Of a stretch of DNA of 64,000 nucleotides, positions 51,020 to 60,300 are shown in pieces. Made by a program: the position numbers and the translations under genes. Source of the stretch: an uncultured Roseobacter sp. (GTDB lineage: Bacteria; Pseudomonadota; Alphaproteobacteria; Rhodobacterales; Rhodobacteraceae); the NCBI GenBank assembly GCA_947488305.1, contig CANKZM010000001.1, positions 372,001 through 436,000 on the forward strand, in the 5' to 3' direction. The stretch's first letter is position 1. The number at the start of each line of letters is the position of its first letter. The notes beneath the pieces were generated by a model that made no database searches, was not told where the DNA came from, and saw only the letters and a program-made list of their open reading frames with translations.

Positions 51020-51403
51020 ATGGGCATTATGACTTCACTCTTGCGTTCCGTGACATGGTGGAACGGTCAGACGCTCAACACCCAGCTTTGGACGTGGCGA
51101 AACGGCGTGAAGGTTGGCGAAGACAGTCAGGGCAACATCTTCTACGAAAACAAGGACAAGTCGCGCCGCTGGGTCATATATAACGGTGAGGCCGAGGCAA
51201 GCCGGATTGATCCCGATTGGCACGGTTGGCTGCATCACACTTGGGAAACAGCCCCGAACGAGGCGCCACTGCCGCACAAACCTTGGCAAAAACCGCATCA
51301 GGAAAACCTGACCGGTACGGCACTGGCTTACGCACCCAAAGGGTCCATCCGCCGAGCGGAGCCTGAGCCGCGCCGCGACTATGAGGCCTGGACGCCGGAG
51401 TAA
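51020..51403 (+). CDS. NADH:ubiquinone oxidoreductase subunit NDUFA12 family
   Basis: A 127-residue accessory subunit of complex I found in alphaproteobacteria and mitochondria. [44 protein letters not shown] and the C-terminal YEAWTPE are typical. It sits on the membrane arm near the cytoplasmic face. ATG 51020 follows CGGAGAAAA. It is followed by mlaD after 5 bases and is apart from the main nuo operon, as is common in Rhodobacterales. Confidence 0.93.
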   Translation: MGIMTSLLRSVTWWNGQTLNTQLWTWRNGVKVGEDSQGNIFYENKDKSRRWVIYNGEAEASRIDPDWHGWLHHTWETAPNEAPLPHKPWQKPHQENLTGTALAYAPKGSIRRAEPEPRRDYEAWTPE

Positions 51404-51408
51404 CGGAC

Positions 51409-51855
51409 ATGTCGGAAAACACAACAGAAGTATTGGTCGGCGCAGGTGTGCTGGCCGCGGCAATAGGATTTGTCGTCTACGCGGGGCAGATCTCGGGGTT
51501 TTCGGGGGCCGGGAACGCCTATCCGCTTGAGGCGAGTTTTCGCAGCCTTGAGGGCGTGAGCGTGGGCACCGACGTTCGCTTGGCCGGGGTCAAAGTCGGC
51601 AGCGTGTCCGAAGTCGCGCTCAACCCCGAAACATTTCGCGCTGATACGACAGTTTCGCTTAGTGCGGACGTCGAGATACCCGATGACAGTGCAATCATCA
51701 TTTCCTCAGAAGGCCTACTGGGCGGAAATTTCGTCGAGATTGTACCGGGGGGATCGCCCTTCTTTTTTGAGCCCGGAGACCGGATCGAGGATACGCAGGG
51801 AGCCGTCAGCCTTGTGTCTTTGCTGCTGAAATTCGTGAGCGGTTCGTCTGAATGA
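51409..51855 (+). CDS. mlaD: MlaD-family phospholipid transport protein
   Basis: A 148-residue protein with one N-terminal membrane span (VLVGAGVLAAAIGFVVYAG) and a single MCE domain (YPLEASFRSLEGVSVGTDV, RLAGVKVGSV). MlaD hexamers carry phospholipids between inner and outer membranes. The MlaE, MlaF, MlaC and MlaB partners are not in the window, as usual for this alphaproteobacterial context. It overlaps the next gene by 4 bases. Confidence 0.92.
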   Translation: MSENTTEVLVGAGVLAAAIGFVVYAGQISGFSGAGNAYPLEASFRSLEGVSVGTDVRLAGVKVGSVSEVALNPETFRADTTVSLSADVEIPDDSAIIISSEGLLGGNFVEIVPGGSPFFFEPGDRIEDTQGAVSLVSLLLKFVSGSSE

Positions 51856-52211
51856 TTAAGCGGCTCGTGCTTGCACTGCTGGTGCTGGCAACGCCGGTTC
51901 TTGGCCAGCAAGCGGCCACTGAGGCAACAGGCGCGCAGTTGCGTGGCGTTGACCGCATTAACGGTGAAGTCTTCGAGATCATCGTGCCTTCTGGCTCGAC
52001 AGCTCGTATTCAGGGGATTGCGATCAAGCTGAACTCTTGCCGGTACCCGGTTGGAAACCCGTCGGGAGACGCTTTTGCTTCACTTGAAATCGTAGAAAGC
52101 GAAACGGGAAAATACCTGTTTGTGGGCTGGATGATTGCCTCTTCGCCTGCGCTTTCGGCGATGGATCATCCACGCTACGACATTTGGGTCATGCGCTGTA
52201 CGACATCCTGA
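51852..52211 (+). CDS. DUF2155 family exported protein
   Basis: A 119-residue protein with a signal peptide (KRLVLALLVLATPVLG, then QQA) and a DUF2155 core: TARIQGIAIKLNSCRYPVG and GKYLFVGWMIASSPALSAMDHPRYDIWVMRC, with two conserved Cys that could form a disulfide. The function is unknown. It is co-translated with mlaD, so an envelope role is likely. Its 3' end overlaps the convergent aat gene by 37 bases. Confidence 0.9.
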   Translation: MIKRLVLALLVLATPVLGQQAATEATGAQLRGVDRINGEVFEIIVPSGSTARIQGIAIKLNSCRYPVGNPSGDAFASLEIVESETGKYLFVGWMIASSPALSAMDHPRYDIWVMRCTTS

Positions 52212-52810
52212 GGTGTCCGCATGGGCGGGTTCAAAAAGCTTGCCGGGCGCGCCGTGGCTTCTTGCAGCGCCTTCTGATAGCGATCACGGCTGATCTCGAT
52301 TGCGCCCAGAGAGGCCAAATGATCCGTCAGAAACTGCGTGTCGAACAGTTTGAATCCCCCGTCCAGCAACCGATCTACAAGACAGGCGAGCGCTATCTTT
52401 GATGCGTTTGTCTGGCGTGAGAACATGCTTTCGCCGAAAAAAGCAGCTCCTAGCGTCACCCCATATACGCCGCCGACAAGGTCCTGGCCGTCCCAAACCT
52501 CCAGCGAATGGGCTTCTTTTTGGTCATGTAAGGCGAGGTAAAGGCTTCGGATTTCAGTATTGATCCAGGTTTCGGCCCGGTCTGCACATCCATCTACGAC
52601 CGCTTCAAATTCCGTATTGGTGGTAATTCGGTAAGTCGTGCGCCGCATATCGCGACGCAACGACCGAGACAGATGAAATCCGCGTAACGGCAGAATTCCC
52701 CGCTTCAGCGGATCGACCCAGAAGATTTCCGGGTCATCGCGATGCTCCGCCATCGGAAAGATGCCGGTTGCGTAGCCTTGCATCAGCAGCTCAGGCGTCA
52801 GCCGCACCAC
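52175..52810 (-). CDS. aat: Leucyl/phenylalanyl-tRNA--protein transferase
   Basis: A 211-residue enzyme transferring Leu or Phe to N-terminal basic residues, tagging proteins for ClpS/ClpAP by the N-end rule. LLMQGYATGIFPMAEH, WVDPLKRGILPL, ALHDQKEAHSLEVWDGQDLVGGVYGV and GESMFSRQTNASKIAL are classic. The start is GTG at 52810 (a second GTG follows directly), 9 bases after the accC stop. It is the last gene of the accB-accC-aat operon. Confidence 0.94.
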   Translation of the reverse strand: MVRLTPELLMQGYATGIFPMAEHRDDPEIFWVDPLKRGILPLRGFHLSRSLRRDMRRTTYRITTNTEFEAVVDGCADRAETWINTEIRSLYLALHDQKEAHSLEVWDGQDLVGGVYGVTLGAAFFGESMFSRQTNASKIALACLVDRLLDGGFKLFDTQFLTDHLASLGAIEISRDRYQKALQEATARPASFLNPPMRTPQDVVQRMTQMS

Positions 52811-52819
52811 CGGTCGCCG

Positions 52820-54172
52820 TCAGCTCTGGTTGAGATTGGTTTCCAGCCAATGCTCCAGCCAATGGATGTTGTATGCACCGGACAGTACCTCATCCTCTTC
52901 CAGCAATGCATGAAACAGCGGTACGGTTGTGTCCACTCCGTCCACGATCAATTCGCCCAAGGCCCGATGCAGGCGCGCAAGGGCTTCGGGACGGTCGCGG
53001 CCATGCACGATCAGCTTGCCGATCAGGCTGTCGTAATAGGGCGGGATCGAATACCCGTCGTAAAGCGCCGAATCCATCCGCACACCAAGGCCTCCGGGCG
53101 CGTGATACTGCGTGATCCGTCCGGGGCAGGGTGAAAAATTCGGCAGTTTCTCGGCGTTGATCCGGACCTCGATGGCGTGACCGTTGATCTGCAAGTCCTC
53201 TTGCGTGAAAGACATCTCCATACCTGACGCCACGCGGATCTGCTCGCGGACAAGATCGACGCCAAAAATCGCCTCGGTGACAGGGTGCTCGACCTGCAGC
53301 CGGGTGTTCATTTCGATGAAATAGAACTCCCCTTTTTCATAGAGAAATTCGATCGTACCCGCACCGATGTAGTTGATCCGCGCGACGGCATCAGCGCAAA
53401 CCTTACCGATTGTGGCACGTTCTTCTGCAGAAATTGCCGGGCCCGGTGCCTCTTCAAAAACCTTCTGGTGACGGCGCTGTAGCGAGCAATCGCGCTCGCC
53501 AAGATGCACTGCACCGCCTTTGCCGTCTCCAAAGACCTGAATTTCAATGTGGCGGGGCGTCGTGAGGTATTTCTCGATGTAGACTTCGTCATTGCCGAAA
53601 TTCGACTTGCCCTCGGCCCGCGCGGTCATGAATGCTTTTTCCATCTCCTGCGCATTCTGAGCAACCTTCATGCCGCGACCACCGCCGCCTGCCGTCGCCT
53701 TGATAATGATCGGGTAGCCGATGTCTTCGCCGATTTGCCGGGCTTCATCCAGCGTGGCGACGCCGCCCTCGGAACCGGGCACGCACGGGACCCCCAGTTT
53801 CTTCATCGTGTCTTTGGCGGTGATCTTGTCACCCATTACGCGGATGTGTTCGGCCGTCGGTCCGATGAAAGTGATGTCGTGGTCTTCCACGATCTGAACA
53901 AACTCTGCGTTTTCCGACAGAAAACCGTATCCGGGGTGGATGGCCTCCGCGCCGGTGATTTCACAGGCCGAGATGATGGCGGGAAAGGACAAATAGCTTT
54001 GTGTGCTCGGGGGTGGGCCGATGCAGACGCTTTCGTCTGCCATGCGGACATGCATCGCGTCGCTGTCTGCGGTGGAATGTACGGCAACTGTCGCGATGCC
54101 CATTTCGCGCGCCGCGCGCACGACGCGCAAAGCGATTTCGCCTCGGTTGGCAATCAGTATCTTGTTGAACAC
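52820..54172 (-). CDS. accC: Acetyl-CoA carboxylase biotin carboxylase subunit
   Basis: A 450-residue ATP-grasp enzyme (E. coli AccC has 449) that carboxylates the biotin of AccB, the first step of fatty acid synthesis. N-terminal FNKILIANRGEIALRV, the ATP loop GGGGRGMKV, EKYLTTPRHIEIQV, EMNTRLQVEHPVTE and RINAE are intact. I chose GTG 54172, preceded by AGGAG, over the upstream frame because it begins at the conserved N-terminus. It follows accB by 10 bases. Confidence 0.96.
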   Translation of the reverse strand: MFNKILIANRGEIALRVVRAAREMGIATVAVHSTADSDAMHVRMADESVCIGPPPSTQSYLSFPAIISACEITGAEAIHPGYGFLSENAEFVQIVEDHDITFIGPTAEHIRVMGDKITAKDTMKKLGVPCVPGSEGGVATLDEARQIGEDIGYPIIIKATAGGGGRGMKVAQNAQEMEKAFMTARAEGKSNFGNDEVYIEKYLTTPRHIEIQVFGDGKGGAVHLGERDCSLQRRHQKVFEEAPGPAISAEERATIGKVCADAVARINYIGAGTIEFLYEKGEFYFIEMNTRLQVEHPVTEAIFGVDLVREQIRVASGMEMSFTQEDLQINGHAIEVRINAEKLPNFSPCPGRITQYHAPGGLGVRMDSALYDGYSIPPYYDSLIGKLIVHGRDRPEALARLHRALGELIVDGVDTTVPLFHALLEEDEVLSGAYNIHWLEHWLETNLNQS

Positions 54173-54182
54173 GCCTGCGCTC

Positions 54183-54683
54183 CTATTCGAGGATGACGAG
54201 GGGGGTGCCGAATTCAACCGCAGCGCCGTCTTCGACGACTATCCGCTTCACGGTGCCTGAACGCGGAGCGGGGATATGGTTCATGGTTTTCATGGCTTCG
54301 ACAATCAACAACGTGTCGCCCTCAGACACTGTCGAGCCCACCGAGATAAACGCCGGGGCACCGGGTTCAGCCTGCATATAAACCGTGCCGACCATGGGGG
54401 ACGTCACTGCACCAGGCAAATCTGCCGGATCTTCTGCCTCACCGCCAGCTGCGCTACCGGCAGCTGGACCAGGGGCTGCTGCTGGCGCGGCAGGTGCCGG
54501 GGCGGCGACAGGTGCGGCAACTTGCGTGACCGTTTGCTGTTGATGCCGGCTGACGCGCACGTTCAGGCTGTCATCCGCGCCATAATCGCGCTTGACCTGG
54601 AGCTCTGTCAGGTCGTTTTCGCGCAGCAATTCCGCGAGGGCCTGTATAAAGGCCACATCTGCGTCATGGTTCTTCTTTGTCAT
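54183..54683 (-). CDS. accB: Biotin carboxyl carrier protein
   Basis: A 166-residue biotin carrier. An N-terminal helical segment ([23 protein letters not shown]) is joined by an Ala/Pro-rich flexible linker to the biotinyl domain, whose EAMKTMN motif carries the biotinylated Lys. ATG 54683 follows GAGGACATAC; the longer frame is not supported. The gap to the divergent ligase gene (54684-54839) must hold both promoters. In many Rhodobacterales an aroQ gene precedes accB, but none is seen here. Confidence 0.95.
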   Translation of the reverse strand: MTKKNHDADVAFIQALAELLRENDLTELQVKRDYGADDSLNVRVSRHQQQTVTQVAAPVAAPAPAAPAAAPGPAAGSAAGGEAEDPADLPGAVTSPMVGTVYMQAEPGAPAFISVGSTVSEGDTLLIVEAMKTMNHIPAPRSGTVKRIVVEDGAAVEFGTPLVILE

Positions 54684-54839
54684 GTATGTCCTCAGCCATT
54701 CGGTGCAGGCCTTGTTATCAGCGGCCCTTATTCTTCCTGCGCGCCCGTTATAAGCCATGGTTGACGCTATGGAAACCCGACTCTTGCGCTGAGTGACATG
54801 CCGTTTCTAAAGTACGACAGTTTGGGGCAGGAGCCGGGC

Positions 54840-56345
54840 ATGAACCTTGCAAATTGGTTGAAACGCAGCGCGCAGATGACACCTGATCGGCCTGCATTGT
54901 TTCTCGGGCGGGACTGTGTCGCAAGTTATGGAGATTTTTGGCGTGATGCCTGCGCTGTCGCAGGTTGGTTGCGCGCAGGGCGGATCAAAGCGGGAGATCG
55001 CGTCGCGCTTTTCATGAAGAATACCCCCGACTATCTGACGGCACTCTACGGGATCTGGATCGCGGGCGGTGTTGTCGTGCCCATCAATGCCAAACTGCAC
55101 GCGCGCGAAGCCAAATTCATTTTGGCGGATAGCGGCGCAGAAGTTGTTTTTGCTTCTCCTGAATTGGCCGAGGCGCTGGCCGGTGAGAAGCCTTGCCCCG
55201 TGATGGTTTCAGTGCCGTCGTCAGAGTTTGAAACGGCGCGCGGCTCGGCGCCTATGGAACAGATCACCTTCCGTACCGCAGATGATCTTGCGTGGCTCTT
55301 TTATACATCCGGCACCACGGGCAAGCCAAAGGGGGTCATGATAACCCATCGCATGCTAACAACCATGAGCCTTTGCTACGCGACAGACGTTGATGCCGTA
55401 TCCGCCGGGGACGCAACACTTTATGCGGCACCGATGAGCCATGGCGCGGGCCTCTATAACATGCTGCATGTGCGGGCAGGTGCGCGTCACGTCTGCCCTG
55501 TGTCCGGAGGGTTTGACCCTTCGGAAATCTTTGATCTGGCGTCTCATTTTGGACGCACCCACATCTTTGCCGCGCCGACGATGGTCAAGCGGCTGACGCA
55601 GGTCGCGAGAACGTCTGGGGTGAAAGGCGATGGCCTGCGCACTGTCGTTTATGCCGGGGGTCCGATGTACAACGCTGACATCATTGAGGCGGTTGAACAT
55701 TTCGGCCCGATATTTGTGCAGATTTACGGGCAGGGAGAATGCCCGATGGGGATCACTGCCTTACCACGGGGGGACGTTGCCGACCGGCAGCATCAAAACT
55801 GGCGCCAAAGACTGCAGTCGGTCGGACGGGCCCAATCCGCCGTTGAGGTCGCAATTGGCGATTCGAATGCCAAGCCTTTGCCAGCCGGTGCGCACGGAGA
55901 AATCATGGTGCGTGGCGATGCAGTTATGCCGGGATATTGGCAAAATTCGGCAGCAACTGAAACCACCCTGAAGAACGGGTGGCTGATGACCGGAGACAGG
56001 GGGTTCATGGATGCGGACGGCTATGTCACGCTTCAGGACAGATCAAAGGATATGATCATTACAGGTGGTTCAAACGTCTACCCGCGTGAGGTGGAAGAGG
56101 TGTTGTTGCTGGACCCGCAGGTTCTCGAGGTATCGGTTGTCGGTCAACCACACCCGGAGTGGGGCGAAGAAATCGTGGCCTTTGTGGTCGGAGAGCTGGA
56201 CGAGAAACGCCTGGATCAATTGTGTCTTGATAACATCGCGCGTTTCAAAAGACCCAAGCACTATGTTCGTGTCGATGAGCTTCCCAAGAACAACTATGGC
56301 AAGGTTCTAAAAACCGTGTTGCGCGAAAAACTCGCAAAACGATAG
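54840..56345 (+). CDS. Acyl-CoA synthetase-like AMP-forming ligase
   Basis: A 501-residue ANL-family ligase. The P-loop YTSGTTGKPKGV, YGQGECPMGI (A5), MTGDRGFMDADGY (A7), DRSKDMIITGGSNVYPREVEE (hinge and A8), and the C-terminal PKNNYGKVLK with the catalytic Lys are all present. It activates a carboxylic acid to an acyl-adenylate and probably a CoA thioester. ATG 54840 follows CAGGAG. It stands alone, with no hydratase, thiolase or transporter beside it, so the substrate is open. Class is firm. Confidence 0.88.
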   Translation: MNLANWLKRSAQMTPDRPALFLGRDCVASYGDFWRDACAVAGWLRAGRIKAGDRVALFMKNTPDYLTALYGIWIAGGVVVPINAKLHAREAKFILADSGAEVVFASPELAEALAGEKPCPVMVSVPSSEFETARGSAPMEQITFRTADDLAWLFYTSGTTGKPKGVMITHRMLTTMSLCYATDVDAVSAGDATLYAAPMSHGAGLYNMLHVRAGARHVCPVSGGFDPSEIFDLASHFGRTHIFAAPTMVKRLTQVARTSGVKGDGLRTVVYAGGPMYNADIIEAVEHFGPIFVQIYGQGECPMGITALPRGDVADRQHQNWRQRLQSVGRAQSAVEVAIGDSNAKPLPAGAHGEIMVRGDAVMPGYWQNSAATETTLKNGWLMTGDRGFMDADGYVTLQDRSKDMIITGGSNVYPREVEEVLLLDPQVLEVSVVGQPHPEWGEEIVAFVVGELDEKRLDQLCLDNIARFKRPKHYVRVDELPKNNYGKVLKTVLREKLAKR

Positions 56346-56437
56346 AGACCGCTTCACGACAGAAAAACAGCATTAAGCGCTGAAAACGGCACGTCACACA
56401 GCGAAGATGTCGCTTTTCCGGCATCATCGCATTTTTA

Positions 56438-56447
56438 TTGTGTACAA
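56438..56447. promoter_or_regulatory. TTGTGTACAA near-palindrome, possible GntR operator
   Basis: TTGTGTACAA is an imperfect palindrome of the TTGTxTACAA kind, 24 bases before the GntR gene, in the 125-base gap 56346-56470. FadR-subfamily GntR regulators use related short sites. It could serve autoregulation of the operon. Support is weak, as only one copy is seen. Confidence 0.35.
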
Positions 56448-56470
56448 GATGTATTCAATTAGGAGGCCCT

Positions 56471-57175
56471 ATGCCCGTTTCCCAGAAAGAAGCCTGCTTC
56501 GAAGATGTAAGGCTCAGAATCCTACGGACCGAATTGGCCCCCGGCGCTGTGCTGGATGAGGCGTCACTTGCGTCTCACTATGGTCTTTCGCGCACCCCGT
56601 TGCGCGAGGTGCTCCAACGGCTATCGGGCGCAGGTTACATCACGCTAGAAGAGCATCGAGGCGCGAAAGTCGCCTCGATGGATATTGGTGCATTGCGTAC
56701 ATTCTTTCAGACCGCACCGATGGTTTATGCCAATATTGGGCGCCTCGCTGCAGAGAACCGTACTGATGCCCAGGTGGACAGCCTGCAAGACACGCAATCG
56801 GAATTTGCAAAGCACACAAAGGCCAATGATGCCGCGTCTGCGGCACTGTCAAACCATCGTTTTCATGCGATTATTGGCGAAATGGCTCAAAACCCCTATC
56901 TGGTGGCCTCGCTCAATCGGTTGCTGATCGATCATACACGGTTGAGCCAGACGTTTTACAGACCGCGTACCCCGTCGGATGAAGCGCTTGTCGAGCGAGC
57001 GTGTGCCCAACATGAAGAGATCATTGATGCGATCCGGCGGCGAGATGCGGAGCGGGTGGTTGATCTGACGCTGGAGCATTGGGACTTGTCCAGAGGCAGA
57101 ATGGAGCGGTTCGTGCGCCCTGATCCATTGCCGGTGGATCTGCCGTTACCAAAGGAAAAACACGATGCAATTTGA
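56471..57175 (+). CDS. GntR-family (FadR subgroup) regulator
   Basis: A 234-residue GntR regulator: N-terminal winged helix (ILRTELAPGAVLDEASLASHYGLSRTPLREVLQRLS is one unbroken region; its core is SRTPLREVL) and a C-terminal helical FCD effector domain with HRFHAIIGEMAQNPYLVASL and HEEIIDAI. The ATG at 56471 follows a perfect AGGAGG. It is first of a seven-gene run and overlaps the DapA-like gene by 11 bases, so it is probably a local controller of the catabolic genes that responds to the substrate or an intermediate. Confidence 0.88.
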   Translation: MPVSQKEACFEDVRLRILRTELAPGAVLDEASLASHYGLSRTPLREVLQRLSGAGYITLEEHRGAKVASMDIGALRTFFQTAPMVYANIGRLAAENRTDAQVDSLQDTQSEFAKHTKANDAASAALSNHRFHAIIGEMAQNPYLVASLNRLLIDHTRLSQTFYRPRTPSDEALVERACAQHEEIIDAIRRRDAERVVDLTLEHWDLSRGRMERFVRPDPLPVDLPLPKEKHDAI

Positions 57176-58067
57176 GGGTATTTATACGCCACTTGTCACG
57201 CCCTATCATGACGATTTTTCGTTAAATGAAAACGCATTGCGGTCCGTAGTTGATTTTCTTGTTGAAGCTGGCGTCCACGGGATCATCGTCGCTGGAACCA
57301 CCGGTGAATATTATGCGCAGGACATGCCGGAACGCATCGGCATGATGCAGAAGGTCCAGGATCTGGTGGCCGGTCGTGTGCCGTTGATCGTGGGGACCGG
57401 AGCCATTCGTACAGAAGATTGCGTTACCTATGCAAAGGCCGCCAGCGACTTGGGGGCGGATGCGATTTTAGTGGCAACACCTCCTTATGCCTACCCCACG
57501 GACCGCGAGATTGCGCTACATTGTCTGGCAATCGACCGCGCGGCGAATTTGCCCGTGATGTTATATAATTATCCGGGGCGGATGAGCGTCAATATGGGGG
57601 AAGAATGTCTTGATCGACTTGGGCGCAGCCCGAATTTTTGCGCGATAAAGGAAAGCTCGGGGGATCCGAACCGCCTTCATATGCTGGCACGTGACTACCC
57701 GCACATCGGTTTGAGTTGCGGCATGGACGATCAGGCGCTTGAATTTTTCGCGTGGGGGGCACGATCATGGGTTTGTGCGGGTTCAAACTTCGCACCAGAA
57801 GCGCATATCGCCTTGTATCGGGCGTGCGTGATCGAAGGCGACTTTACCAAGGGCCGCGCCATCATGTCGGCGATGATGCCTTTGATGCGAGTGTTGGAGC
57901 AGGGTGGCAAGTTCATCCAGTGTATCAAACATGGGCTCAACACACGCGGTATTGATGCCGGACCGCCGCGCAAGCCGCTGCAACCACTGAACAAAGACGA
58001 AAAACGGGAACTCGAAGAAGTGATCCGGACCATGAACACGGCGATAGCCGCGATCGAAGGAGTTTGA
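57165..58067 (+). CDS. DapA-family lyase/dehydratase
   Basis: A 300-residue class I lyase of the dihydrodipicolinate synthase/N-acetylneuraminate lyase family. GIIVAGTTGEYYAQD is the GTTGE pyruvate-binding loop, VMLYNYPGRMSVNM holds the Tyr, and CAIKESSGDPNRL holds the Schiff-base Lys. Members include KDG and keto-deoxy-sugar-acid lyases and the deaminase of 4-hydroxy-pyrroline-2-carboxylate. Next to an aldehyde dehydrogenase and a ProC-like gene, the last is an attractive reading. True lysine-pathway DapA is unlikely in this place. Confidence 0.85.
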   Translation: MQFEGIYTPLVTPYHDDFSLNENALRSVVDFLVEAGVHGIIVAGTTGEYYAQDMPERIGMMQKVQDLVAGRVPLIVGTGAIRTEDCVTYAKAASDLGADAILVATPPYAYPTDREIALHCLAIDRAANLPVMLYNYPGRMSVNMGEECLDRLGRSPNFCAIKESSGDPNRLHMLARDYPHIGLSCGMDDQALEFFAWGARSWVCAGSNFAPEAHIALYRACVIEGDFTKGRAIMSAMMPLMRVLEQGGKFIQCIKHGLNTRGIDAGPPRKPLQPLNKDEKRELEEVIRTMNTAIAAIEGV

Positions 58068-58069
58068 CC

Positions 58070-59542
58070 ATGACCGATCTTCTGACACGGGCGGAATATG
58101 CCGCCATCGCGCAAGAGCTGGATTTTCCGGCAACACCTTTCATGGATGGGAAATTCCGCCGGGGTAATGGACCCATGATGGCGACATTGAACCCGGCCAC
58201 CGGTGATACGATTGCGAATATCTCAACAGCGGATCAGACGGATGTGGATTTTGCTGTAGAGAAAGCCCGCCAGGCTTTCGAGCAAGGGCATTGGGCCCGC
58301 AAGCATCCCTCCGAACGCAAGGATGTTCTGATAAAGCTCTGCAAGTACATCACGCGGCGGCAACGTGAACTTGCAGTCATGGAAAGCCTAGACAGCGGCA
58401 AGCCCATTCGCGACTGCGAGCTTATCGACCTCCCCGAGACCATCCATTGTTTGAAATGGCACGCAGAGGCAGCGGATAAGATCTACGATCAGACCGGGCC
58501 TGCCGGGGACGATGCGATGTCGGTTATCGTGCGTGAGCCCATCGGGGTTGTCGCAGCCGTGCTGCCGTGGAATTTCCCGCTGATGATGTTGGCCTGGAAG
58601 ATCGGCCCGGCGCTTGCTGCGGGATGTTCGGTCATCGTGAAACCGGCTGAGCAGACATCATTAACTGCACTGCGCGTTGCAGAACTGGCGCATATGGCGG
58701 GCGTTCCGCGCGGTGTGTTGCAGGTGCTTCCCGGTGATGGGCCGTCTGTGGGGGAACCATTGGGGCGACATATGGACGTCGATATGGTCAGCTTTACTGG
58801 CTCGACCGCAACGGGGCGGCGGTTTCTGGAATATGCGGCCCAAAGCAACCTCAAGAAGGTCGTGCTCGAATGCGGCGGTAAGAATCCGGCGGTGGTGCTA
58901 AAAGATGCGGAAAACCTCGACCATGTGGCCGAACACATCGTTAACGCGGCTTTCTGGAATGCAGGCCAGAATTGTTCTGCCACGTCGCGCTTGATCGTTC
59001 ACAAGGACATCAAGAAGCCACTGATGGAGCGTATCACGGCGCGGATGCGCGATTGGAAAACAGGAGATCCACTGGACCCGGCCAATCACATCGGCACACT
59101 CATTGATGAAGGGCATTGTGCAAAGGTGCGCGGGTTTCTGAAATCCAAATCGAAGGGCCCTTTTGTCGAACCCACGGTTCTGGACGTGGACCCGGATGAT
59201 CCTGCGGCTCGGGAAGAGATTTTTGGCCCCGTGTTGACCGTGATGGAAGCGGCTAGCACCGAACAGGCAATTGCCATGGCCAATGACACAAACTACGGGC
59301 TGGCCGCCAGTGTCTTTACCGCCAACGCCCGCACTGCAATCCGTGCCGCGCGAGATTTGCGCGCCGGAACAGTCACAGTGAATTGCTACGGGGAAGGTGA
59401 TATGTCGACCCCCTTTGGCGGCTACAAACAATCGGGTTTTGGCGGTCGTGACAATGGTCTCCATGCCCATGATCAGTACACGGAACTCAAGACAATCTGG
59501 ATTGACCTGTCAGACCCCGCAGAAGGGGACAATGTGGGATGA
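58070..59542 (+). CDS. Aldehyde dehydrogenase family protein
   Basis: A 490-residue NAD(P)-dependent ALDH. The catalytic Cys is in NAGQNCSATSR and Glu in VLECGGKNP; VLPWNFPLMM, SFTGSTATGRRF and EEIFGPVLTV are typical. It resembles the betaine-aldehyde/gamma-aminobutyraldehyde/alpha-ketoglutarate-semialdehyde group. Following a DapA-type enzyme it could oxidise alpha-ketoglutarate semialdehyde to 2-oxoglutarate (inferred). The ATG at 58070, after GAAGGAG, overlaps no gene; a TTG at 58064 is possible but less likely. Confidence 0.92.
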   Translation: MTDLLTRAEYAAIAQELDFPATPFMDGKFRRGNGPMMATLNPATGDTIANISTADQTDVDFAVEKARQAFEQGHWARKHPSERKDVLIKLCKYITRRQRELAVMESLDSGKPIRDCELIDLPETIHCLKWHAEAADKIYDQTGPAGDDAMSVIVREPIGVVAAVLPWNFPLMMLAWKIGPALAAGCSVIVKPAEQTSLTALRVAELAHMAGVPRGVLQVLPGDGPSVGEPLGRHMDVDMVSFTGSTATGRRFLEYAAQSNLKKVVLECGGKNPAVVLKDAENLDHVAEHIVNAAFWNAGQNCSATSRLIVHKDIKKPLMERITARMRDWKTGDPLDPANHIGTLIDEGHCAKVRGFLKSKSKGPFVEPTVLDVDPDDPAAREEIFGPVLTVMEAASTEQAIAMANDTNYGLAASVFTANARTAIRAARDLRAGTVTVNCYGEGDMSTPFGGYKQSGFGGRDNGLHAHDQYTELKTIWIDLSDPAEGDNVG

Positions 59543-60300
59543 GCAATATTGGTTTCATCGGCACCGGGCATATTGCGGCTCCAATGGTGCGGTTTTTGTG
59601 CCAGCGCGGGCATCAGGTTGTGGTTTCCGAGCGGAATACTGAAACCGCAGCGGCCCTTGCGCGATCGCACGGTGTGGCGATTGCTGCAAATCAGGAAGTC
59701 ATTGATCGCAGCGAGATCATTTTCCTCTGTGTACGTCCCCACGTCGCTGAAGCCGTCATCAAGCCGCTTACGTTTCGTACTGACCACAAGATCATTTCCG
59801 TCATGGCAGGTGTATCGCTAGCGTCACTTGAAGCGTTATGTGCGCCCGCTGATGATATTGCGATGACCATCCCGTTGGGGTATCTGGAGCAGGGCGGTTG
59901 CCCTCTCCCGGCCTGTCCAAAAGCTGATGTTCTAGAGGCCCTGTTTGCACCGGAAAACCCGGTGTTTAGTGTTCCGGATGAGGCCCCATTGAACATGCAT
60001 TTTGCAGTTTGTGCATTCGTGCCCGGTGTGCTCGACCTGATGGCCACGACGGCGGACTGGCTGGGGCAACAAACGGGTGATAAGGATCAGGCGGCACGTT
60101 ACACGCAACAGCTTTTGGCTGGATTTCTAGGGTCCGTTCCGGTTGGAGGGGCGGATGTTCTTGCCGCAGAACGTGACTCCCTTGCCACTGAGGGAACGCT
60201 TAGCCTGCAGATGACTGACAGTTTGCGCGGGGCTGGGACACATGAGGCCCTGCTGAAAACGCTTGGCGCTATCGGTGCCCGCTTGGCGGGTACACCATGA
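59539..60300 (+). CDS. ProC-like NAD(P)-binding reductase
   Basis: A 253-residue protein of the pyrroline-5-carboxylate reductase superfamily: Rossmann motif GFIGTGHIAAPM, IFLCVRPHVAEAVI, and ISVMAGVSLASLEAL, with a helical C-terminal dimerisation part. The C-terminal motif of true ProC (a conserved Ser/Thr-rich PGGTT segment) is not seen, so the substrate may be another cyclic imine or keto-amino acid. It is coupled to both neighbours by 4-base overlaps. It is unlikely to be the housekeeping proline enzyme. Confidence 0.78.
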   Translation: MSNIGFIGTGHIAAPMVRFLCQRGHQVVVSERNTETAAALARSHGVAIAANQEVIDRSEIIFLCVRPHVAEAVIKPLTFRTDHKIISVMAGVSLASLEALCAPADDIAMTIPLGYLEQGGCPLPACPKADVLEALFAPENPVFSVPDEAPLNMHFAVCAFVPGVLDLMATTADWLGQQTGDKDQAARYTQQLLAGFLGSVPVGGADVLAAERDSLATEGTLSLQMTDSLRGAGTHEALLKTLGAIGARLAGTP

